NCBI GenBank assembly: GCA_033977485.1
Contig: CM066984.1
Coordinates: forward strand, 26,867,001-26,931,000
DNA length: 64,000 nucleotides
Source of the DNA: Hydrangea macrophylla
Taxonomy: Eukaryota > Streptophyta > Magnoliopsida > Cornales > Hydrangeaceae
Reading direction: 5' to 3'
The translations under genes and the position numbers were made by a program. Of the stretch, positions 55,901 through 64,000 are shown one piece after another. The first letter of the stretch is position 1. Each line of letters starts with the position of its first letter. Below the pieces are notes generated by a model. That model did not search any database. It saw only the letters and a list, made by a program, of their open reading frames with translations, and had not been told where the DNA came from.

Positions 55901-56801
55901 TGGGCTTATATCCTAGCCCAAAAGTACCCTGCTGTCCTTTGATCTGAGGGAACTCTCGAATCCCTTGCTGGCGTCGACCCAATCCCATTCTAGGGAAGTA
56001 GTTCATTTTGCGGACGATGTTGACAACCGCAGAGTGGATCTCAGGGAACCTGTCTTCATCATTGATCATGTGGACTTCTTCCATGAAGAATCCTCCAATT
56101 TCTCCTTCTTCTAACTCAGGTACTTGGATTTTAAAGATGGGAGCGTAGTTCGGGAAAGCTTCATTACCCCAACTATTACCGAGGATGATTTTCACTTCCT
56201 TCTCATGGATGTACTTGATCATTTGATGCACAGTGGACGATACGGCTTTGTTGACATGCAACCAGGGCCTTCCGATCAGCAAGTTGAAAGAGGCAGGTAT
56301 GTCCATGACCTGAAAAATTTTGGTGCTCACCAAGGATCCTACCCGGATTTGGAGAGAAACGGTTCCCATCACATTTTTCCTGGTGTTGTCATAGGCCCTC
56401 ACGGATTGCACAGATGGCGTGATGTCAAGGACATTGACCCCCAAGGCGGTGGCAGTCCTCAGGGCACAGACATTTAAGGCTGAGCCTGTGTCGACTAGAC
56501 AAAACGGCACCTGTTGTCCCTTACATCCCACGGTGATATATAATGCCTTGTTATGTGTGGATCCCTCTGGTGGCAGGTCCTCATCGGAGAATGTAATGAT
56601 TGGGTCGGGGGTAAGCGCACCCAAGAAAGCTACCATGTCCTCCGGCGCGGCGTCGATGGGGACTTCGATCCCAGCCAAGGCATTCAACACGGATTGCCTG
56701 TGCTTATAGGATGTTACCATGATGTCCCACATCGAGAGATGTGCCTGGGTTTTCTTTAGCTGCTTGATCAGCTCATTATCTTCTTCGATGACCTCATCCA
56801 T
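52917..56801 (-). CDS. Tat-like pol: protease, RT, RNase H, second RNase H
   Basis: A 1294-residue open frame. The order is protease (CLVDTGSALNVC, about residue 101), RT (VCVDFHDLNKASPKDDFPLP; FMDGFSGYNQI; catalytic YVDDMIVKS at about residue 705-713), then a first RNase H (FLYLSVSENAMGCMLAQEG), where the expected D is changed to S in the LYLSVS motif. A second, archaeal-type RNase H follows (LYFDGAANMKGYGVGIIL, NNTAEYEACILGVEAA, VFGDSNLIVSQARGEW), and then the integrase zinc finger ending at KCHKC. The product copies the element RNA into DNA. The start used is the first ATG after a stop at 56856; the frame is continuous with gag. It is the best-kept pol in the window. Confidence 0.93.
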   Translation of the reverse strand: MDEVIEEDNELIKQLKKTQAHLSMWDIMVTSYKHRQSVLNALAGIEVPIDAAPEDMVAFLGALTPDPIITFSDEDLPPEGSTHNKALYITVGCKGQQVPFCLVDTGSALNVCALRTATALGVNVLDITPSVQSVRAYDNTRKNVMGTVSLQIRVGSLVSTKIFQVMDIPASFNLLIGRPWLHVNKAVSSTVHQMIKYIHEKEVKIILGNSWGNEAFPNYAPIFKIQVPELEEGEIGGFFMEEVHMINDEDRFPEIHSAVVNIVRKMNYFPRMGLGRRQQGIREFPQIKGQQGTFGLGYKPTEEDIELQRPWKKRVRGLPPYRKTLNGQFIKEGDDFPYFGFPEPWIHQTTGKRHPGLEIFADCERPPYQDPFYPEEIEKTPEEDWLKYLDTEAIEKMWEESVEKKEEKRAKSQDDQIKPIEEGLSNQAVESSVCVSLSPIPPESVLPIIESVPESAAVSPSLSNVVTSPIMNEMKDDSAYSSMSNTCECTDPSEDLPIELKQLIEKPPAYEIIEDTLSVNLGETDNPQIVQIGSALNKEEKEKLTLLLKEFKDVFAWSYEDMPGVDPDIVQHHIPLLPNSKPVKQKLRRMRPEWALKVKEEVEKQFKAGFIIVTEYPEWVANIVPVPKKDGKVRVCVDFHDLNKASPKDDFPLPHIDVLVDNTAGHDLLSFMDGFSGYNQILMAPEDREKTTFTTPWGTYCYRVMPFRLKNARATYQRAATTLLHDMIHKEIEVYVDDMIVKSKDREGHLVALGKFFERLRKYKMRLNPKKCTFGVTSGKLLGFLITQRGIEVDPSKIKAILEMTPPRNGKEVRGFLGRIQFISRFISKLTTTCDPLFRLLRKGEKFQWDDQCQAAFDKIKAYLQNPPVLSPPTPHKPLFLYLSVSENAMGCMLAQEGEESHSEKAIYYLSKRLTGYELNYSALEKTCWALVWCTRRLRHYMLAFPVVLISRMDPLKYLLEKPTLTDRISHWLLLLSEFDIKYVTSKSVKGRTVAEHLAEHAIDSEESGDFPFPDENIMEIKEEQWKLYFDGAANMKGYGVGIILVSPNRDHTPLAVKLNYNSTNNTAEYEACILGVEAAIELRIQKLDVFGDSNLIVSQARGEWKVTGERLKPYHDHLDELKKHFKSITFFYFPREENQLADSLATLASMIKIPVGVRMMPLVIGQRYEPSFNMIAVIKVEENETPWYRDVWNFIENGTYPQESTEKDKRAIQRFAAQFIICGGKLLKKGYNGHNLTCLFGKSSRRMMEEIHEGVCGPHMNDHMLAKKIVRQGYYWTTLEKDCCEYVRKCHKC

Positions 56802-56855
56802 CTTACCCTTCCCCTTGTCTTTAACTGGACCTTTCTCGATGGCTTCAGTAGTAGG

Positions 56856-58508
56856 CTACAGAGGCTGGTAGTGACGGCCTGACCTGGTCAGGTGATCAAT
56901 TTCAGCAGGAGTAGGCCCTTCTACAGTCCCCTCCTTTTTGAACCAATCACAATCCGTTCCCACATATGGTTTCTCCGGCTCGTCCCAGATAGAAGCGTCA
57001 CTTTCATCATTGGGATCATACCATTTGAGGTCTACCACCCCCAAATCGTGCTCTTCCAAAAAGAACAAGTCTTGCTCATCGTCTAGCTGTTGCTGCCACT
57101 CATCATTCTCCCCTTCAATCAGATGAATTCCTACAGAATCCGGGATGTCAATGCAAGGCAGGGGTTGTCCTAGGGGGGTGATATAGGTAACAGGGTTGAA
57201 AGGTACGGGGCTGGACTCAATGAGGATGACATTTTGGTGGTTTGGTAGGGGATTTTGGGTGATATGGGGCTGCTTTGGTGGCGGCTCGATGATGTTCCGG
57301 TCAATAAGGTCTTGAATGTCATGGCGAAGGCGCATGCAATCACCAGTGTTGTGGCCTGGGGCTTGGTGGTAGGTACACCGCTTAGACATATCGCAGTTTG
57401 GCGGGAGGGGGGTGTTTCGAGGTTGGAGTAGTTGGAGATGGCCTTTTTTGAGGAGGCAGTCTAAAGCTGAGGAGAGAGATATTTCTAACTTGGCAAAATT
57501 GCGAGGGGGCTTTTTCTGGAAGGGGCGATTGGAGGGGTTTGCCTGGCTGGAGGGTTGGTACGGCCTAAGAGGGTACGTCATGGGTTGGCTGCTAAGGGAA
57601 TTAACATCCGGGGGATTCCGGGAGTAGTTAGGTCTTCTGGACTGACTCGGGGACTCTTCCTTTTTTATCTTTCCTTCTCTGATAGCGTCTTCAATCCGGG
57701 TTCCGACTTCAAACAGTTCCTCAAAGGTGGAGATGGACTGGTAGAATAATTTCTCATGGTAGAGGGGCTGCAGATTCCGGATGAGCATCCTTACATGTTC
57801 TTTCTCGATTGGCCGGTGGGTCATTTGGGCTACCTTGTTCCTCCATCTGCTCAGAAATGTAGCGAAGGATTCATTATTGCTTCGCCGGGTTGTTTCCAAA
57901 TCCCTGATGGTGACATCCAGCTCTTGATTGTAGGAGTAATGATCGACGAAGACTCGAACGATGTCCTCCCAGGCCCGGGTTTTGGAGGCTTCCAAGGTTA
58001 GGAACCACGATAGCGCAGACTTTGCAAGGGTTTGCGGGAACAACATTGCAATGTGTTAGTGGGTACAACCCATGGACTGGAGGATACTCATACATAGCTT
58101 CACATGACTTTTTGGATTCTCAGTTCCGTCAAAACGATCGATAGCAGGCATCTTGAAATTCTCTGGTAGTTTCAGCTTGACAGGCTCGAAGAGGCCTTCC
58201 AGATCTAACATGTAATCATCGATACCCTTGCTTTTCCTGAGTACGCTTTCCAGTTTGTCAACCTTGTCCATCTTTTCTTGGAGCTTCTTCTCGTATGCGG
58301 ACGGTGGGACCCCCTGAAACCAGTCTTCTTCCCCATTATTCTCAGGTGGGGGTAGTTCAAATTCCGGTGGTGGAAACCCGGGCGGAGGTTGCGGCCGCCG
58401 CTGCTTCAGTTCTTCCATGAACTTCGGAACCTGGGCTAGGCTGTCGGACTGCTGGCTTATGGTCGCTCCCAATTCAGTAACCTTGTTTTCCAACTCTTCC
58501 CTATTCAT
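56856..58508 (-). pseudogene. Tat-like gag (two stops in an otherwise single frame)
   Basis: The ATG at 58508 starts MNREELENKVTELGATIS, a coiled-coil-like start followed by a Pro-rich stretch (PPPGFPPPEFELPPPEN). The capsid-like region reads MLFPQTLAKSALSWFLTL and FATFLSRWRNKVAQM. A CX2HX-type Cys/His region is visible (MSKRCTYHQAPGHNTGDC). A TAA at 58056-58058 and a TAG at 56856-56858 interrupt the frame, and both flanking parts stay in phase. Gag and pol therefore share one frame of 6513 bp down to 51996. Gag builds the particle. Confidence 0.88.
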
Positions 58509-59729
58509 GCTGAAACAAGCTGTCGGACTGATTCTGATTAATCGATTATCCGAACTCCTGACCCATGAAAAGGACCCTGACTGCTGACCGTGGGAATCTA
58601 TACTGACCTGACAGATTTTGAGAGGACTAGATTAGATCTTTGACAGTGGTGACTTTAGGCAGCCAAAGATAGTGATGTGGACCGACTCGAAACAGTGCGT
58701 GCAGATTGATGGGGAATGGTGCATCAAATGGGACAAGCATGCGGATGTAAGCCCTAATCTATATGATGCTTCTATTTCTAACAGATAGCAGCTAAACAAA
58801 TAAGGTCCTAGCCATACAGAGTGTGCTAACCTTACTTTCCAGTATGATCACCAAGGGATAACATGGATTTCCGAGATACTTCGGGAATTTTGGACAGAGT
58901 TTCTGGGAGAAACTGGTTAATGTGGTTATATCTGGGATATCTGGACAGAGTTTCTGGGAGAAACTGGTTAATGTGGTTATATCTGGAATATCTGGACAGA
59001 GTTTCTGGGGGAAACCGGTTAATGTGGTTATAACTGGAATATCTGGACAGAGTTTCTGGGAGAAACCGGTTAATGTGGTTATATCTGGAATATCTGGACA
59101 GAGTTTCTGGGAGAAACTGGTTAATGTGGTGATAGTGATCATACCGTCTAGCAGGTTTTCATACTCCTATGTCTTAGGACCAATAAACAAGGTTTGCGGT
59201 GTATATCTTTGTGAGCATGGGGCAGACATCCTTGTCATGGTACCTAGGCAGGTCAACTCAATGTAATCACATGTGAGTGATTGCCTTTGGAATCATAATA
59301 AAGAGGTTCTATTCTATGCCACATAAGCGTCTACACCGCTCAGGTAATCCCATCAGGGCATACAGCAGTTATATTACATTGTCCTATCTGAAAAGATAAA
59401 TGAACAGTCCTATGAAAGGTTCTACAGGAATCTATATGCAAAGGCTGGGTTTAGTCAAAGAGGGTCCGTTGACGAGAGTTCCAATATACCGTCAGGGAGA
59501 CAGTACGGAGGTTTTTACTCTTTTTGATATACCTTGGAAGGTACAGTATCAACGGTGACTTGTGCCCTGGCACAGCAAGACCTGAACAATGTCAGCGCCG
59601 CGTTTCAGACACAGTCGGAGGGGGGGGAATGCAAGAGTGCAATGCGGTGAACCAAACACAGTAAAAAGATGATTTTAAGGATGCTTCTTATGAGTCAAAC
59701 CTCTGTATTATTTTTCTTTAAAATAAAAT
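58509..59729 (-). other. Tat-like leader region
   Basis: No gene is supported. The region contains the 51-bp array (58880-59135) and ends at the primer site. ORFs over the array are open on both strands because the unit is a multiple of three. Confidence 0.6.
58880..59135. repeat. 51-bp tandem array in Tat-like leader
   Basis: GGACAGAGTTTCTGGG occurs at 58892, 58943, 58994, 59045 and 59096, exactly 51 bp apart. The units are nearly identical. Confidence 0.95.
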
Positions 59730-59747
59730 TCCCCAGCAGAGTCGCCA
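59730..59747 (-). other. Primer-binding site, tRNA-Arg type (Tat-like)
   Basis: The minus strand reads TGGCGACTCTGCTGGGGA, close to the tRNA-Arg site known from Ogre/Tat elements. It lies 3 bp inside the LTR. Confidence 0.8.
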
Positions 59748-59750
59748 GAT

Positions 59751-61791
59751 TGTGGATACCGGGATTCCACCGCTTCGTTATGTTTTGAAATTCGTTTGAT
59801 TTTGAATCAAGGAAAGAGAAAAGGTCTGTTGAAAACAGATACAGAGTCGCCACTTGGTCTTTAGGGAACCAAGAAACCCAAATTTGACTCACCCAAATGG
59901 ATAAAGTGCACCGGTCCTTCATAACCAAAGAACTTGGCTCGGGGTTTTGGTACGAAAGAGGAAGGAGCCTTTGTCGCGACTAAAACACCCTCAACTCGCC
60001 CCGTCTCTCGACGGGCCTCAATTAGCATCCAAATAATCATCTTATACTATGTATGGTTCGGCAATTAATACTATGATAGTATATTACATTACATAAGAAT
60101 CTTGAAATTGGAAGATCTAAAGATAAAATATCATTCATAAGATCTAAGTCAAATATCATACAATGTAAAATGAAATATCACACAAATAAACCTAAAAAAA
60201 ATCGTCTATTCATATATCAAATAATCAAGACTTCCTAATCTAGAGGGGGACATGAATTGTTCTTGAAACAAATAAACAAAGAAATCAAAATGTGCTTAGC
60301 AAGCTAGTATGATGCATGTTAATCTTTGAGAAAAGAAGATCCCTCAATCCCCGGGACGGATGAGAAAGGATGATTAGATCGGGGGAAGCATGAACGTGTG
60401 ATCATGATCGTTCCTTATAATCTTCTTAGATTAGGAGTCACAAAAGCCCCAAATCTTGCATGAATGCGATGTATGTATCTAAAATGTGCAAAGGTTGTAG
60501 TGTGTTTTGGGTACATGGATTTCTAGAATGACTTAGAAGTCTAAAATGTGTATGAATGAATGAATGAAATCAACATGGGATATGTACAAATATAGTATGA
60601 ACTACTTTCTAGGACATGAGCTAATTTGGAATACATATAAGCATCAAACCAAAGAATAGAAGTTAAATTGTGCTTGCTGTGAATAGTGGACAGAACAGTA
60701 GCATGATCTTGGGAAAATTGAAAAGAGGGGTTAGGAACGTTTTCAATGCATGATGTTTTATGGCGATGTTTCTTATTGTGTCTAGAATACAACCCAAAAA
60801 TCCAATCTTTAATAACTATCACAGATTGAGAGAAATCATATAAACAACAGAGGTCACTCAGAAACAGAGCCCGTACTATCGACTGAAATGTTGAAAAATC
60901 TTAGAAAATGAAAACGACTGATCTAGGGGCCCATTTTATACAGAAAGTTCCATAAGACATTTAAGTTTGAGGGAAAAATAAGTTGGGACCACCCCTTTTG
61001 GAAAATATTTCTGAAAAAGAAGTTGGAAGTTAGCCAAGCTGCTGTGACAGCAGAGGCAGAATGTTTGGAAGGAATGTTTGGGTCCAAATGGACCATTTTC
61101 AAGTACTTCCAAGTCAAACCAAAAATCATGGGTGTTCTTCAATGAGTTAGGAAGACTTTCCAAGTGGCCTTGCATCTATATGTTGAGTATTGACTTCTAG
61201 AGAAATCTTTGAACTCAGCTCACTCACTGTTTTAACGCACTGTTTTGAAGATTTTTGGGAAAATAAGATTTTCTTTCTTGAAATCAAAATGAGAGGGATT
61301 GAGGGGGGGTTTTGAAATAGAGGTTTTGAAAGTGCATTTTTAATACTCAATAAAGATTATAACCACTCAAAATGTCAACATTCAACTCATCATCAAGAAC
61401 CTCCAAGATTGTTGGAGAAACTTATTTTTATTTGAGCATAACTTCAATACACTTCAAGGATACCTTGGAGGTATTGAAGTTATGATCATCATCTATCAAA
61501 CATGTTTTTGAGGTCAAGAGCTACTATCCATAAGGATTCACTCACCCCAAACTTCATGTCATCACTTAGAGGATGATGAACTAGTAAATAAATAAAGAAA
61601 AATCAAAAAGAAATGAGATAAGAAGAGATAAACAATAAATAAACAAGCAAGTAGATGATGATCAATAGATGATATTCATGAAGCATGAGACTTGTAGATT
61701 GGTGTTTCACTCATATGTAATGACACTAGACATGGAAGAAGCTTCCACTCTCTTGAATGCTCACTAAAATGGTGGTTGGGAGTATTGAATG
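59751..61791 (-). repeat. Tat-like 5' LTR (outer end uncertain)
   Basis: It starts TGTGGATACCGGGATTCC next to the primer site. No other copy is in the window, so the outer limit is unknown. At 61792 a chromovirus LTR begins, apparently inserted into this sequence. A repeat of the word ACAGAGTCGCCA (near 59841) echoes the primer site. No gene is present; ORFs here are short and unsupported. Confidence 0.65.
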
Positions 61792-62769
61792 TGTCACGCC
61801 CCGACGTAGCATAAATATGGAAAGCGTTTAATTTCCTTTATGGACCCGTAGGTCGCGACAGTTTGAAGGATCGATTCCGTCCCAAAACGTCGAACAACAT
61901 AAAACCATTAATCAGAGTAGGGCAACCTGGGCTTATAAAAATTAAATCTCTAACTTATTACATCCTATAGTACAGGGTTTACTAAGGCACAGACCGCCTT
62001 GAAAATAAAACAATAACTTACAGTCTATTACAGTCATCCTCAAAACCAAATCAACACATAATCATAAAGCATATAAAAGTAACATCTCTTCTCAGCAACA
62101 GATCTTAATTTGCATAATCATAAGGTTCTTCTTGGTTATTACCTGCAAAGCCTGGACACGAATGTCCAGGACGCATCAACGCCGTCAGCTTCAAGAAGCT
62201 GGTGAGTATTAAAAACATAGCTTTGAATGTAAAAACATGCCCATTTACCTTTTTCCCATTTCCATTTAAATACCACAAGTTTATATTTATGATAAAGAGC
62301 TTGTTAGAAAACAACCACAACAATAATTAAAAGATAAATTCACACATATGTGACCGTGTATGAGAACAATGCACCATCTCATCTAACCGACTCTTTTCTC
62401 TCGACAAAAACCCAACAACCCTCTATCCTACTCCTGGTATCTTTGAAATACTAAGATAGCCACACTTTAGCAACGGGGCGCCAGGGAGTGTCCAGTTTGC
62501 CTCACACTTTGGTCCGGGGTACCAGGGAGTGTCCAATGCCTCACACTTTGAATACCCTAACCGCCATGCAAATACCGGGGCAACCCCCACACAGGTATCC
62601 AGACTCGAGTCATTCAGGGAGTGTCTATAGGCCACACTTTAGCACTTCCATGGGTGCCAGTGAGTGTCCAAGTTCGGCTTCACACACTTTAACGCTTCCA
62701 TGGGCGTCAGGGAGTGTCCATTTTTGCCACCTTCGCATTTCAAAGACACCCTCATCCTCTTTTTCAACT

Positions 62770-62850
62770 CCAACCACAATCACATCCACAACCACAACCA
62801 TAACCACAGCCACAATTACAACCACAACCACAACCACAACCACAAACACA
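62770..62850. repeat. CCACAA-type microsatellite
   Basis: Imperfect ACCACAACCACAA repeats. They give a His/Asn-rich or Thr-rich frame that is not a gene. Confidence 0.85.
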
Positions 62851-63081
62851 ACTCAAACTCATACTCTTTCCACACAATCATTACTCTTTTCCACACTATC
62901 ATTACTCTTTTACACACTACCAACACTCACCATGTATGTACAACTGACTCCACATGAATGTCATCAAACTTTAAACATAAAGGAATTCACAGAATTAAAG
63001 AAACAATACGCGTACGGGGATTGAAAATTCGTAATACATTGCCTTAATCATTTTAAACATAACTAATAGCATTCTAAAAAC

Positions 63082-63470
63082 TGCTACTGAAATCCTCTTT
63101 TTCTGTCCAAACGGTGCAGAATCTGAGAAAATTGCATTAGACGAAAAGTGTGCAGAATCGAGTTTTGCTTGGGATAACGCGAGCAGAACCTTAAATTTCA
63201 TTCGTTTTCCTAACAAAAATCTGAAAACAAAATTCTGCTACTGTTAAAATTAAAAGAGAAAATATTAGATTGAATTTCTAATATACTTTTTCTGCTACTG
63301 TAATCCTCATTTTCTGCCCAAACGGTGCAAAATCTGAGAAAATTGCATTAGACGAAAAGTGTGCAGAATCGAGTTTTACTTGGGACAACGCGGGCAGAAC
63401 CTTAAATTTCATTCGTTTTCCTAACAAAAATCTGAAAACAAAATTCTGCTACTGTTAAAATTAACTACCT
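63082..63470. repeat. 209-bp direct duplication in G2 LTR
   Basis: The block from CTGCTACTGAAATCCTC (about 63083) recurs from about 63292 with few changes, including AACGGTGCA and ATTGCATTAGACGAAAAGTG. About 40 bp of unique sequence lie between. Confidence 0.85.
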
Positions 63471-64000
63471 AAATCAGTAAATAAGGAATGAGTTACATTT
63501 GGAGTGAGTTAGTAATACTCACTGTGATATAGATTTGAAGAAATTGTTGAGAAAGAAATATAATTACGAAATTCCCGAATTCCAAGCTTTGACTATGGAG
63601 GATTGAACTCTTCTCTCTCTCTACCCAACTGAAGAATTCTCTGCACTCTCTAAACTCTCTGTGAATTTCTGAATTGTGCTATGATGGAAGTGCAGAGTGT
63701 GTAGTGTGGTTGGGTGTATATATAATCAAATACCCACTAAGAAAACATTGGCCTAACTCCCCACTCATGAACCACTATCCTCCATTAAATACAATGAGTG
63801 TGCAGAAATGATGTGTATGCACTGTCCTTTATTCTCCACTGATGAAAGTAAGAGGTAGGTGGAGATGAGGTGGGTTAATGTGTGTTTGGGTAATCTAGCT
63901 TATGGCATAAGGACAATACACATACAACAACATTTGCCAAACAAGACCTAAGGAAAAGCATCAGCATAATAATTTGGGTATAAATATATTTGTTCAATCA

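Larger units (their letters stand above)
48121..61791 (-). mobile_element. Tat-like Ty3-gypsy element with antisense genes
   Basis: From right to left on the minus strand it comprises LTR, tRNA-Arg-type primer site, leader with 51-bp repeats, gag, protease, RT, RNase H, a second RNase H, integrase and 101-bp repeats. The antisense DUF7745-like and PMD genes follow. The second RNase H marks the Tat lineage (Tat, Ogre, Retand). The left LTR is missing because the element is cut at 48120. The right limit is given as the point where the next LTR starts. Gag-pol has just three stops. Confidence 0.85.
61792..64000 (-). repeat. Second chromovirus LTR (G2), cut by window end
   Basis: It begins TGTCACGCCCCGACGTAGC and follows the G1 LTR closely over its first 0.9 kb, with the same CCAGGGAGTGTCC block (62480-62720). 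It then diverges. It has a CCACAA-rich stretch (62770-62850) and a 209-bp duplication, lacks the CpG array, and shows a minus-strand TATA-like box near 63717-63726. The bases before it, GAATG, would be the target duplication. Confidence 0.88.

Noticed and set aside
58792..59266. ORFs on both strands over the 51-bp repeats
   Set aside because: They exist because the unit length is a multiple of three and lacks stops. There is no start context or homology.
62625..63024. His/Asn-rich and Val-rich ORFs near the window end
   Set aside because: They are translations of a CCACAA microsatellite on either strand.

Overview
This window is plant nuclear DNA, almost certainly from an angiosperm with a repeat-rich genome. 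Nearly all of it is LTR retrotransposon sequence. The lineages recognised are chromovirus (Tekay/Del-like), Tat-like with a second RNase H, Athila-like, SIRE-like copia and a second copia. There are also two short-gag, pol-less elements, a solo LTR, a Tourist-like MITE, a fold-back element and plant mobile domain (PMD) genes. I see no host housekeeping gene, rRNA, tRNA or CRISPR array. All lineage names come from motif recognition, without any database search.

Layout. (1) 1-10591: a minus-strand chromovirus, here G1. Its left LTR is cut by the window start, its right LTR is 7688-10591, gag-pol is broken by stops and frameshifts, and a decayed acidic ORF lies upstream of gag. (2) About 11465-46290: a Russian-doll stack. 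A gypsy gag/protease remnant is split by a plus-strand copia element (11524-45804, target duplication ACCAG on both sides). The copia leader holds a minus-strand composite element X (13835-35921), and its right LTR holds a small element Y (41668-45447, duplication GATCC). X in turn carries a SIRE-like gag-only element in its left LTR (14887-20787, GTTTT), a solo LTR (22870-25958) and an Athila-like pol-less element in its right LTR (29659-35694, GTGAC). (3) 46294-48120: LTR-like scraps. (4) 48121-about 61791: a Tat-like element on the minus strand. Its gag-pol frame (58508-51996) is interrupted by only three stop codons. On the opposite strand it carries a spliced PMD gene and a DUF7745-like gene. 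It has 101-bp and 51-bp tandem arrays, a tRNA-Arg-type primer site and an LTR at the right. (5) 61792-64000: the start of another chromovirus LTR related to G1.

How it fits together. Relative ages follow from the nesting: gypsy remnant, then copia, then X and Y, then the SIRE-like, solo-LTR and Athila-like insertions. Most coding regions are pseudogenes. The Tat-like element is the best preserved, and its antisense PMD plus DUF7745 pair is the most unusual gene content. Element X has three LTR copies around a PMD fragment and a sense ORF. Its internal junction sits at a 12-bp match between PMD coding sequence and LTR sequence.
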